A DNA stretch of 64,000 nucleotides from Lacinutrix sp. MedPE-SW (GTDB lineage Bacteria > Bacteroidota > Bacteroidia > Flavobacteriales > Flavobacteriaceae), in contig NZ_MPCX01000002.1 in NCBI RefSeq assembly GCF_001874145.1, positions 62,001 to 126,000 on the forward strand. Direction: 5' to 3'. The translations under genes and the position numbers were made by a program. The notes under the pieces were generated by a model. That model made no database searches and was not told the DNA's origin. It saw only the letters and a program-made list of their open reading frames with translations. This document shows positions 56,020-64,000 of the stretch, in pieces (position 1 is the first letter of the stretch; every line of letters begins with the position of its first letter).

Positions 56020-56873
56020 TTACTAACGTATTAGTAACAGGCGGAAACGGTCAATTAGCACAAACTATAAAAGAACATTATTTTAAAAACAATAATAATA
56101 TACATTTTACATTTGTAACTAAAGCAGATTTAGATTTAACAAAATATAATCAAGTTGAAAACCTATTTGCTTCAAATAAATTTAACTACTGTATAAATTG
56201 TGCTGCATATACTAATGTAGAGCAAGCTGAAGATTTTAAAGAATTAGCATTTCATGTAAACGCAGAAGCAGTTAAATATTTAGCTATTATATGTAATAAA
56301 AACAACACGAAACTAATTCATGTATCTACAGACTATGTATTTAATGGCGAAAAAAAAGAACCTTATTTAGAAATAGATACAACAAATCCTATAAACAATT
56401 ACGGCGCTTCAAAACTAAAAGGTGAAGTTTATATAGCTGAAAATATTCAGGATTATTTTATTATTAGAACCTCTTGGTTATATTCTAAATTTGGCAAAAA
56501 CTTTTATAAAACGATAAAAGAAAAAATAGAAAACAATGCCGATTTAAAAATTACGGTAGCAGAAACTGGTACACCAACCAGTTGTGTAGATTTAGCCCAA
56601 GCTATTTATTTTTTAATAACATCTAAAAACATAAATTATGGCTTGTATCACTTTAGTAATAACGGTCAAGCAACTTGGTATGATTTTACCATAGAAATTG
56701 CGAAATTAATTGGTAATTATAATATAGATAAAATTCAACCAGTGCCATTTTTTAAAACAAAAGCTAAACGCCCAAAATTTAGTGTGTTAGATAAAAATAA
56801 AATAAGTACCATTTTACCACAAGAGATTCCTCACTGGAAAGATGCTTTAAAAGTATTAATAAATACTAAATAA
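56016..56873 (+). CDS. rfbD: dTDP-4-dehydrorhamnose reductase
   Basis: Last step of dTDP-L-rhamnose synthesis; a 285-residue SDR-type reductase. Nucleotide-binding VTGGNGQLAQ, CAAYTNVEQAE, STDYVFNG and the catalytic YGASKLKGE. With rfbB, rfbA and rfbC it completes the four-gene pathway in this operon. Confidence 0.95.
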   Translation: MITNVLVTGGNGQLAQTIKEHYFKNNNNIHFTFVTKADLDLTKYNQVENLFASNKFNYCINCAAYTNVEQAEDFKELAFHVNAEAVKYLAIICNKNNTKLIHVSTDYVFNGEKKEPYLEIDTTNPINNYGASKLKGEVYIAENIQDYFIIRTSWLYSKFGKNFYKTIKEKIENNADLKITVAETGTPTSCVDLAQAIYFLITSKNINYGLYHFSNNGQATWYDFTIEIAKLIGNYNIDKIQPVPFFKTKAKRPKFSVLDKNKISTILPQEIPHWKDALKVLINTK

Positions 56874-56874
56874 A

Positions 56875-58131
56875 ATGAATGACAAAATTGCTATTATAGG
56901 CTTAGGCTACGTGGGTTTACCATTAGCTATTGCGTTTACAAATAAAGGGTTTAATGTTATTGGTTTCGATATTAGTCTTTCAAGAGTAAAAGAACTTAAA
57001 AAAAATAAAGATCACACCTTAGAGGTGTCTGAAGAGGCATTAAAACAGGCAAAAACTTTAAAATTCACAAATACAATTAACGATTTAAGTGTTGCTAATA
57101 TATTTATAGTTACCGTACCAACACCAATAACAAAACACAAGTTTCCAGATTTAACACCTATTATAAAAGCTAGTGAGACTATTGCTAAGGTTTTAAAAAA
57201 AGGAAATATAGTAATTTATGAATCTACAGTTTATCCTGGGTGTACCGAAGAGGTTTGTGCACCAATACTAGAAAACAATAGTGGTTTAAAATTTAATAAA
57301 GATTTCTATTGTGGTTATTCTCCAGAGCGTATTAATCCGGGAGATAAAACACATACAATTAATAATATTATTAAAGTAACCTCTGGAAGCACACCAGATA
57401 CAGCAACAAAAGTAGATGAGTTATATAAAAAAATTATAGACGCAGGAACTCATAAAACAAGCTCAATTAAAATTGCAGAAGCAGCTAAAGTAATAGAAAA
57501 CACGCAACGCGATTTAAACATAGCTTTTATAAATGAATTAGCTATTATTTTTGATAAACTAAATATAGACACAACACAGGTTTTAGCAGCAGCGGGTACA
57601 AAATGGAATTTTTTACCTTTTACACCAGGCTTGGTTGGTGGTCATTGCATTGGTGTGGACCCATATTATTTAACCTACAAGGCAGAGTCTGTAGGCTATC
57701 ATCCAGAAGTAATACTTGCAGGAAGACGAATTAATGCTAATATGGGAATATTTGTAGTTAATAAACTTATAAAACAATTAGCATTAAGAGGACATGAAAT
57801 TAAATCATCGAAAGTTTTAATTCTTGGTATTACTTTTAAAGAAAACTGTCCAGATATTAGAAACACAGGAGTTATAGATGTAATTAAGGAGCTAAAAGAG
57901 TTTGGTATGGAAGTAGATGTTTATGATTCTTTTGCAAATAAAAATGAAGTGCTAAAAGAATATAAACTAGAATTAATAACAGAATTGAATAAAAAATATA
58001 GTGCTGTAATTCTAGCAGTAAAACATGAGAAGTTCAAAAAACTAAGTTGGCAGAATTTTACAGATAAAGAAACTGTAGTGTTTGACCTAAAGGGCTTTCT
58101 GCCAGACAATATAGCTACCATTAGATTGTAA
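56875..58131 (+). CDS. Nucleotide-sugar dehydrogenase (UDP-GlcNAc/GalNAc 6-dehydrogenase type)
   Basis: A 418-residue UDP-glucose/UDP-mannose dehydrogenase-family enzyme that would oxidise the C6 of a UDP-sugar to the uronic acid. N-terminal Rossmann motif GLGYVGLPLAIAF, the YSPERINPGDK motif, and catalytic Cys in GGHCIGVDPYYL. The closest pattern is TviB/WbpA-like rather than UDP-glucose dehydrogenase, but the substrate is not certain from sequence. One bp after rfbD. Confidence 0.9.
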   Translation: MNDKIAIIGLGYVGLPLAIAFTNKGFNVIGFDISLSRVKELKKNKDHTLEVSEEALKQAKTLKFTNTINDLSVANIFIVTVPTPITKHKFPDLTPIIKASETIAKVLKKGNIVIYESTVYPGCTEEVCAPILENNSGLKFNKDFYCGYSPERINPGDKTHTINNIIKVTSGSTPDTATKVDELYKKIIDAGTHKTSSIKIAEAAKVIENTQRDLNIAFINELAIIFDKLNIDTTQVLAAAGTKWNFLPFTPGLVGGHCIGVDPYYLTYKAESVGYHPEVILAGRRINANMGIFVVNKLIKQLALRGHEIKSSKVLILGITFKENCPDIRNTGVIDVIKELKEFGMEVDVYDSFANKNEVLKEYKLELITELNKKYSAVILAVKHEKFKKLSWQNFTDKETVVFDLKGFLPDNIATIRL

Positions 58132-58256
58132 TGATTAATAAATTTTAAATCAAATTTTATAAAATAACGAGAGATTATTGTTTAAAATTATGTGATATCA
58201 TCGTTCAAAAATACACTTAACCGATAAAAATTTGGATTATAAATTATTATTCAAAA

Positions 58257-58282
58257 AAAGTAAGTTTAAATATATTACTTTT
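58257..58282. repeat. Inverted repeat in the wecB upstream region
   Basis: AAAGTAA and TTACTTT arms in the 202-bp gap that splits the polysaccharide locus. It may be an operator or part of a weak attenuator hairpin; chance is possible. Nothing else is recognised in this gap. Confidence 0.3.
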
Positions 58283-58333
58283 ACAGTCGCAAAAAGCGTC
58301 TAAATATAAAGTCTAATAGACCTCAGTAATTAA

Positions 58334-59458
58334 ATGAAAAAAAATCTTATTATTTTCGGTACAAGGCCAGAAGCTATTAAAATGGCACCTTTAGTAAAAG
58401 AGTTTCTAAATAGTGAAAAAGAGTTTGAAACTAAAGTGTGTATAACAGCACAACATAGAGAAATGTTAGATCAAGTACTCTCTTTTTTCGAAATCACACC
58501 AGATTACGATTTAGATTTAATGAAACCAAATCAAAACCTATACTCACTTACCGCAGATATTATAACTAATTTAAAGCCAATTTTAGAAGAGTTTAAGCCA
58601 GACTATGTATATGTTCATGGTGACACAACTACTACTATGGCGGCAAGTATAGCTGCATTTTATTCTGGAGCAAAAGTGTGTCATGTAGAAGCAGGATTAA
58701 GAACATTTAATAAACGTTCACCTTTTCCCGAAGAAGTAAATAGAAGTATTGCAGGAAGTGTATCAGACTATCATTTTGCACCAACAACAACATCAAAGCA
58801 AAATTTATTAAACGAAAATATTTCAGAAAATAATATTTTAGTTACAGGAAATACTGTAATTGATGCTCTAGACTTTAGTTCGGGTAAAGTAACCTCTTCT
58901 AAATATTCAGATGATGAGGTTGATACTTTAAAGAGTGTAGTAGATAATTCTAAAAAGCTAATATTAGTAACAGGACACAGGCGTGAAAATCATGGTCAAG
59001 GTTTTATTAATATTTGTAGCGCCCTAAAAGAAATTGCAGAGCAAAATAACGATGTTCAAATTATATATCCGGTACATTTAAACCCAAATGTACAAAAACC
59101 AGTATATGAGTTGTTAGCAGATATTGATAATGTGAAGTTAATAGATCCGTTATCATATCCAGCATTTGTATGGTTAATGAATAAATCATATTTAATTATA
59201 ACAGATAGTGGTGGTGTTCAAGAAGAAGCACCAAGCTTAGGAAAACCTGTTTTAGTAATGCGAGATACTACAGAAAGACCAGAAGCAGTAGATGCAGGAA
59301 CTGTTTTTTTAGTAGGAACAAACAAAGAAAAAATAGTAAAAGAAACAAACAACTTATTAAATAACGAAGAGGCTTACCTAAAAATGAGCAAGTTGCACAA
59401 TCCTTATGGCGATGGTACTGCTTGTAGTAAAATAGTAAATTTTATTTCTAAATTGTAA
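58334..59458 (+). CDS. wecB: UDP-N-acetylglucosamine 2-epimerase (non-hydrolysing)
   Basis: Interconverts UDP-GlcNAc and UDP-ManNAc; 374 residues, normal length. [55 protein letters not shown], and [18 protein letters not shown]. Its stop overlaps the wecC start by 1 bp (TAATG), giving coupled synthesis of UDP-ManNAcA enzymes. Confidence 0.96.
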   Translation: MKKNLIIFGTRPEAIKMAPLVKEFLNSEKEFETKVCITAQHREMLDQVLSFFEITPDYDLDLMKPNQNLYSLTADIITNLKPILEEFKPDYVYVHGDTTTTMAASIAAFYSGAKVCHVEAGLRTFNKRSPFPEEVNRSIAGSVSDYHFAPTTTSKQNLLNENISENNILVTGNTVIDALDFSSGKVTSSKYSDDEVDTLKSVVDNSKKLILVTGHRRENHGQGFINICSALKEIAEQNNDVQIIYPVHLNPNVQKPVYELLADIDNVKLIDPLSYPAFVWLMNKSYLIITDSGGVQEEAPSLGKPVLVMRDTTERPEAVDAGTVFLVGTNKEKIVKETNNLLNNEEAYLKMSKLHNPYGDGTACSKIVNFISKL

Positions 59459-60666
59459 TGATAAATAATAAACCAACTGTTGTTATGGTAGGATTAGGCT
59501 ATATTGGCCTGCCTACTGCAGCATTAATCGCTAGTAGAAACATTAAAGTTACAGGTGTAGATATTCATCAACACGTTGTAGATACAATCAATAAAGGAGA
59601 AATACATATAGTCGAGCCAGATTTAGATGGTTTAGTACATCATGTTGTAAAAGATAAATACCTTACTGCAAGTACAACACCTGTTGAGGCAGATGTATAT
59701 CTTATTGCTGTACCAACACCATTTAAAGGCGATCATGAGCCAGACATATCTTATGTAGAATCTGCCGTAAGAGCTATACTACCAACATTAAAAGAAGGTG
59801 CTTTAGTTATTATAGAATCTACTAGTCCAGTTGGTACAACAGAAAAAATGGAAAAAGTTATTTTTTCTGAAAGACCAGAGTTAGAAGGAAAAATTTTCAT
59901 GGCGTATTGTCCAGAGCGTGTGTTACCAGGTAATGTTATACACGAATTAGAACATAATGATAGAGCAATAGGTGGAATAAATGATGCTTCAACAGAAAAA
60001 GCCGTAGCATTTTACAAGCATTTTGTAAAAGGTCAATTACACAAAACAAACTCTAAAACAGCAGAGATGTGTAAGCTAGTAGAAAACTCATCTAGAGACG
60101 CTCAAATTGCCTTTGCAAATGAGTTGTCTATGATATGTGATGAAGCAGGAATTAATGTTTGGGAACTAATTAGATTAGCAAACAAACATCCAAGAGTAAA
60201 TATTTTACAACCAGGAACAGGAGTTGGAGGTCACTGTATAGCAGTAGATCCTTGGTTTATAGTAAGCGAATTTCCAGAACAAGCAAAAATTATTCGAGCT
60301 TCAAGAGAAATTAACAACTATAAAACAGAATGGGTTATAGAAAAAATTAAAAGTACAGCGCTGCAGTTTGAATTAGATAATGGTAAAAAACCAAAAATTG
60401 CGGCAATGGGATTAGCGTTTAAGCCAAATATAGACGATTTAAGAGAATCTCCTGCTTTAAATGTAGTTGAAGCTTTAATAAATGAGAACTTCAATATTAT
60501 GGCGGTTGAGCCTAATATAGAGTCTCATAAAACTCTAGAAATACATAACGCAAAAAATGCTATAGACACAGCAGATATCATTGTGTATTTAGTAGCTCAT
60601 AACGAGTTTAAAACTTTAGAATCTAATAATATAACTTTGGATTTTTGCAATGTAACTAATCAGTAG
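59458..60666 (+). CDS. wecC: UDP-N-acetyl-D-mannosamine dehydrogenase
   Basis: Oxidises UDP-ManNAc to UDP-ManNAcA; 402 residues. Rossmann motif GLGYIGLPTAALIA, AYCPERVLPGNVIHELEHND, and catalytic Cys in GGHCIAVDPWFI. The pairing with wecB identifies the substrate with good confidence. It is the second nucleotide-sugar dehydrogenase of the locus and clearly distinct from the one at 56.9 kb. Confidence 0.94.
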   Translation: MINNKPTVVMVGLGYIGLPTAALIASRNIKVTGVDIHQHVVDTINKGEIHIVEPDLDGLVHHVVKDKYLTASTTPVEADVYLIAVPTPFKGDHEPDISYVESAVRAILPTLKEGALVIIESTSPVGTTEKMEKVIFSERPELEGKIFMAYCPERVLPGNVIHELEHNDRAIGGINDASTEKAVAFYKHFVKGQLHKTNSKTAEMCKLVENSSRDAQIAFANELSMICDEAGINVWELIRLANKHPRVNILQPGTGVGGHCIAVDPWFIVSEFPEQAKIIRASREINNYKTEWVIEKIKSTALQFELDNGKKPKIAAMGLAFKPNIDDLRESPALNVVEALINENFNIMAVEPNIESHKTLEIHNAKNAIDTADIIVYLVAHNEFKTLESNNITLDFCNVTNQ

Positions 60667-60683
60667 AGTAATTTCTAATATTG

Positions 60684-60691
60684 TATATTTG
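60684..60691 (+). promoter_or_regulatory. -7 box TATATTTG upstream of the lipoprotein gene
   Basis: Exact TAnnTTTG match 28 nt before ATG 60720, suggesting this gene also has its own transcript. Confidence 0.45.
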
Positions 60692-60719
60692 AGTTATAAT
60701 TAAAAATAAATATTTCGAA

Positions 60720-61259
60720 ATGAGAATTTTTGTATTAATGATACTTTTTTTTACAGCAGTAGCATGCAAAGAAGAAAAGAAAGAAACTGTTGAATTAGAA
60801 ACTGTTGAGACTCCAGAAGTTGTTGAAGAAACATTAGATTTCCCTAAATTAGAAGGTGTTCCACAATCTGTTAATTATATCTTTGAAGATGGTTATTTGT
60901 ATTCGCCAACAATTCAAATAGACGAAATAGCTTCGTATCAAACGGAAGATAATACTTTTAATTTTGTAATTTATTTAAATAAAGATACAGATTTAGAAGA
61001 GTTACAAAAGCTTACTTTAGGTTTAATTTTATACCCAAAAGACTTATCAGTTTTAAAAACGGCCAAACAGAAAAAAACAAAAAGTATTGGTAAAGGTTAT
61101 AGTACAGAAATTTATATTTTAGACAATAGTCCTGTAATTTCTGTTAAAGATTTTAAAGTTGCTACTAACGATTTCAATTTAATGAAAGTGTATTTTTATT
61201 CTAAGGAAGCAGGTGTTTTAAATGACAAAACATTAAGAATAAGTAATTTTACTTTATAG
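60720..61259 (+). CDS. Predicted lipoprotein, unknown function
   Basis: A 179-residue protein with lipobox AVAC (C16) and an acidic Glu/Val/Thr-rich linker (residues 20-42) before a beta-rich domain (PQSVNYIFEDGYLYSPTIQI ... SNFTL). I do not recognise the family. It sits between wecC and the polymerase gene and has a probable own promoter, so its link to polysaccharide export is positional only. Confidence 0.65.
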   Translation: MRIFVLMILFFTAVACKEEKKETVELETVETPEVVEETLDFPKLEGVPQSVNYIFEDGYLYSPTIQIDEIASYQTEDNTFNFVIYLNKDTDLEELQKLTLGLILYPKDLSVLKTAKQKKTKSIGKGYSTEIYILDNSPVISVKDFKVATNDFNLMKVYFYSKEAGVLNDKTLRISNFTL

Positions 61260-61322
61260 CCTTATTATTAAAATTTAAGTATTTATTTTACATGTTTTAA
61301 TAAGCATTACAAATAATTAATT

Positions 61323-62690
61323 TTGACAGCAAGACAAACTAATAAATACATTGTATTATTTTTAATAGGTATTATTTCTATAATACCTATTTTCTTATCC
61401 AATAATATTGCGGCTCAATATGAGTTTTCTAATTACGCAATACTTCAATCTTGCTTGTTTTGGTTGCTGTTTAAATTTAAAGAAGACCGCTTTAAATTTT
61501 TATTATCACCAAGTTTTCTTGCAGTAAGTTATTTAAATATAAATTTTTTAATAGGTTCTTGGGTGTTTAAAAACGATTTGGTTTTTACAAGGCTGCTTCC
61601 AGACTATAAATTGTGGGAGTATGCAGCATCAAGAATGTTTCTATTTAATACTATAAATTTTGTAATAATTATATCTTACTTTTTACGCTTAAATTTAAGG
61701 TTTAATTTTAAAGAGCAAGTAAACCTTAATACTATTAATCAGCGCTTTTTATTTCAAATTACATTAGTTTCCTTTTTTGCAGTACTAATCGCTGCTCCAT
61801 ATTTAGAGTTTATTGGTTTTTATATTACAATTCTTAAAACAGTTCTTGCTTTAATTCTAATAACTTATGCTTTTAAAACATTTAAATTTGCAAAGCGATC
61901 ATTTTTCTATTTATTAATCATATTCATTTTTGTTTTATTTTCAGTAGATAGTAAAAGGGAAGCCATATTTTTAGTACTTCCAATAATTTTATTAGAATCT
62001 TCTAAGTATAAATTAAGCATTAATTTTAAGCAAATTATTATATTTTCTGGACTTATATTCAGTATTTTTTATTTTATTATAATTATGTCTATACTAAGAA
62101 ATTATGGTGGTTTTAAAGCTGATAATTTTCTCGAGGCAACAACATATGTTGATGATTATATAAAATCTAAAAATTTTGTTGCTGGGTTTATGAATAATTT
62201 AGAAATTTCTTCTACATATCTGCATTCTAACAATGTTATAGAATATATTAAAAAAGATAAAATAGACTTTGCATTGGGAGAAACAATTATAAAACCACTT
62301 TTTATAATACTACCAAGAAAGTATTTTGTTTTTAAACCGCGTAGTGCAATTGATATATATACAACTAAACATGATGATAAATTTAGAAATCGTGGAGGAT
62401 CATTTCCTGTTAGTGTACAATCAGAACTTTATTTAAACTTCGGGTATTTAAGTTATATTTTCGCCCTTATATTTTTTACTTTTTTTAATGGTGTCTATAA
62501 AAATGTATTAAACTTAATAAAAGAAAATAGAATATTAAATTATGTTTATTTATTATATACCTATGAAATATTCTTAGCTCTAATTAGAGGATCTGGTTTA
62601 GATATATTTACAGTTTATACTATAATTTTTATAATATTTTTCTTCATCTACAAGTTGTTTTTAAAACTTAGTTATGTATTTATTAAGTAA
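61323..62690 (+). CDS. Wzy-like O-antigen/oligosaccharide repeat-unit polymerase
   Basis: A 455-residue integral membrane protein with about 10-12 hydrophobic helices and a long periplasmic loop (about residues 255-370) ending in RGGSFPVSVQSELYLNFGYL, a pattern of Wzy/oligosaccharide repeat-unit polymerases. These join lipid-linked repeat units in the periplasm. The only usable start is TTG 61323; no ATG occurs early in frame. It overlaps the next gene by 17 bp. The family call is by topology and context. Confidence 0.7.
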   Translation: MTARQTNKYIVLFLIGIISIIPIFLSNNIAAQYEFSNYAILQSCLFWLLFKFKEDRFKFLLSPSFLAVSYLNINFLIGSWVFKNDLVFTRLLPDYKLWEYAASRMFLFNTINFVIIISYFLRLNLRFNFKEQVNLNTINQRFLFQITLVSFFAVLIAAPYLEFIGFYITILKTVLALILITYAFKTFKFAKRSFFYLLIIFIFVLFSVDSKREAIFLVLPIILLESSKYKLSINFKQIIIFSGLIFSIFYFIIIMSILRNYGGFKADNFLEATTYVDDYIKSKNFVAGFMNNLEISSTYLHSNNVIEYIKKDKIDFALGETIIKPLFIILPRKYFVFKPRSAIDIYTTKHDDKFRNRGGSFPVSVQSELYLNFGYLSYIFALIFFTFFNGVYKNVLNLIKENRILNYVYLLYTYEIFLALIRGSGLDIFTVYTIIFIIFFFIYKLFLKLSYVFIK

Positions 62691-63822
62691 AAAAATATTA
62701 AAAAACTCAAATACGCTTTTGCTAGCTTTATTTGGTTTTTTTTTGCCGCTTAGCCTTTTTTTTAATGGTAACACTATTGTTATGATATTGCTACTATTAA
62801 ATGTTGGTTACGACTTGCTAAAAAGAAAGAGTTTTATTTTTGATAAAAGCATCTTCCTTTTGGTTTACTTCTTAATACTATGCTTGACCTTTTTTTATAG
62901 TGAAGAACTAAATTTAGGTGTTAAAATGATAGTTAAGAGTCTTCCGTTTTTATTAATACCTTTAGGTTTATTGACAACATCAAAAGTATCTAATAGACAA
63001 CTAAACATATTGTCTATAGGTTTTTTTTTAGGGAATATAACAACCATAATAATTTCATTTATTTATGGAGTAGTAGTTTTTAAAAACAATCCATTACCTT
63101 TAAAAAATGGTTTTTCATACTTTACAAGCTACGTAGATATTCATCCGTCATATTTTTCAATTTTTATTCTCTATTCTGTATTACTTTTATTTTGGAATAA
63201 TAGAAATAATAAAGATTTTACAAATTTTAAAAAATTAATAATTTTCATATCGTTAATAGCTATTCAATTGTATTTAAAGAGTAGGGCAGGATTATTAGCT
63301 ACTACAATTATATTTTTAGTTTATAGTTTTTTACATTTAAAAAAAAGAGGCTTATATTTAATTTTATTAATTCCAATTGTTTTAATAACTGTATTTAAAA
63401 AAGACGATTTTTTAAATAGAAATACTTCTGGATCAATTGAAGATAGAGTGAGGATATGGGAAAGCTCAATAGAGGTTATTGAAAACAATTTACTTTTAGG
63501 AGTTGGGATTGGCGATTATCAATTTGAATTAGATAAACAATATTATTTAAATTCTTTTGATCATGGAATTAATGATAGATTAAACTGTCATAATCAATAT
63601 TTACAAACCTTTGTAACATCTGGAATATTAGGAATTTTATCACTATTAAGTGTTTTTACAGCTTTGTTATATCGTGCAATAAAAAATAAAAATGAAATTA
63701 TTTTATATTTTTTAATTTCAGTTTCAATTTTAATGTTTTTTGATTCTGTTTTAGTGAGGCAACATGGTATATTATTTTTCACCTTTTTCTCAACAATCTT
63801 ACTTAAATATAAAAGCGAATGA
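62674..63822 (+). CDS. O-antigen ligase family (WaaL/Wzy_C-like) membrane protein
   Basis: A 382-residue integral membrane protein with about 10 helices. The large C-terminal loop has RVRIWESSIEVIENNLLLGV and DRLNCHNQYLQTFVTSGILG; the HNQYLQ motif with an upstream Arg-rich segment is the signature of O-antigen ligase/polymerase (Wzy_C) proteins. It is the second polymerase/ligase-class protein in a row. It may transfer polymer to a lipid or be the true polymerase. Confidence 0.75.
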   Translation: MYLLSKKILKNSNTLLLALFGFFLPLSLFFNGNTIVMILLLLNVGYDLLKRKSFIFDKSIFLLVYFLILCLTFFYSEELNLGVKMIVKSLPFLLIPLGLLTTSKVSNRQLNILSIGFFLGNITTIIISFIYGVVVFKNNPLPLKNGFSYFTSYVDIHPSYFSIFILYSVLLLFWNNRNNKDFTNFKKLIIFISLIAIQLYLKSRAGLLATTIIFLVYSFLHLKKRGLYLILLIPIVLITVFKKDDFLNRNTSGSIEDRVRIWESSIEVIENNLLLGVGIGDYQFELDKQYYLNSFDHGINDRLNCHNQYLQTFVTSGILGILSLLSVFTALLYRAIKNKNEIILYFLISVSILMFFDSVLVRQHGILFFTFFSTILLKYKSE

Positions 63823-64000
63823 AAAAAAATATTTTTTTATATTTAAGTATATTTTGTTTTACTATAGTTAATTCGCAAATTGATTTGAACCGTTGTAACG
63901 TAAAACAGAAACAGAGCTTTACTGTTAACAATATTCAATTTACAGATTCACTATTTATCCAGCAATCGTATACAATTAGTACATTATATGTTTCTAGAAA
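63819..64000 (+). CDS. Exported protein, 3'-truncated by window edge
   Basis: Starts at ATG 63819, overlapping the preceding stop (ATGA). The visible 60 residues begin with a Sec signal peptide (MKKNIFLYLSIFCFTIVNSQ) followed by IDLNRCNVKQKQSFTVNNIQ. It continues past the window. Function unknown; position suggests the end of, or a next gene in, the polysaccharide locus. Confidence 0.7.
   Translation, partial: MKKNIFLYLSIFCFTIVNSQIDLNRCNVKQKQSFTVNNIQFTDSLFIQQSYTISTLYVSR

Overview
The window is chromosomal DNA from a low-GC member of the Bacteroidota, most likely a marine Flavobacteriaceae. The evidence is the family content: T9SS C-terminal sorting domain, DUF4837, DUF4175, head-GIN/DUF2807, a Bacteroidetes-type GlnRS with a C-terminal extension, and many lipoproteins. 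The promoters also fit: several genes are preceded by the Bacteroidetes sigma-factor -7 box TAnnTTTG. I saw no phage, insertion sequence, CRISPR array or integrative element.

Layout. (1) 1-12 kb: 3' part of lepA, a CPA1 antiporter with an RCK-like tail, a decayed gene remnant (about 3.64-4.10 kb), an MBL-fold hydrolase, two lipoprotein peptidases (S8 subtilase, M1), gltX, and a T9SS-secreted gluzincin protease. (2) 12-23 kb: outer-membrane barrel protein, SPFH protein, GNAT-like protein, glnS, a zinc-ribbon protein, folB, tRNA-Cys followed by a decayed partial copy of its own 3' half and terminator, then a leftward block (GIY-YIG-like, LysE, DUF2807, YbjQ, RNase R). (3) 23.03-23.85 kb: an 822-bp AT-rich gene-free region between divergent rnr and rpiB, with a DnaA-box match and inverted repeats. 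(4) 23.8-29.3 kb: rpiB, CDF transporter, ElaA-type acetyltransferase; then a tight leftward operon: S24 (LexA-like) regulator - rnpA - ctpA - tandem-OmpA protein. (5) 29.5-37.3 kb: large DUF4175-type protein with a collagen-like tract, ybeY, mnmG, a methyltransferase and an OmpH-like lipoprotein; three parS-like palindromes flank mnmG. (6) 37.4-51.4 kb: two paralogous surface-type proteins on either side of a lipid kinase and holB, then pgk, a LysM lytic transglycosylase, DUF4837, tatA, an M23 peptidase, a GH3-family protein and a protein with a nucleosidase-like C-terminus. (7) 51.4-64 kb: surface-polysaccharide locus, all rightward: two tandem Wzz-like proteins, rfbBACD (dTDP-L-rhamnose), a nucleotide-sugar dehydrogenase, wecB-wecC (UDP-ManNAc/ManNAcA), a lipoprotein, a Wzy-like polymerase, an O-antigen-ligase-like protein and the start of an exported protein. 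It runs off the right edge, and no glycosyltransferase is in view.

The most interesting signal is chromosomal rather than a new enzyme. Three near-perfect parS palindromes around mnmG, the nearby rnpA, a switch to mainly rightward genes and an AT-rich DnaA-box-bearing gap at 23.0-23.85 kb together suggest that this window holds the centromere-like parS cluster and possibly the replication origin of the chromosome. dnaA, parA and parB are not in the window, so the origin claim remains a hypothesis.
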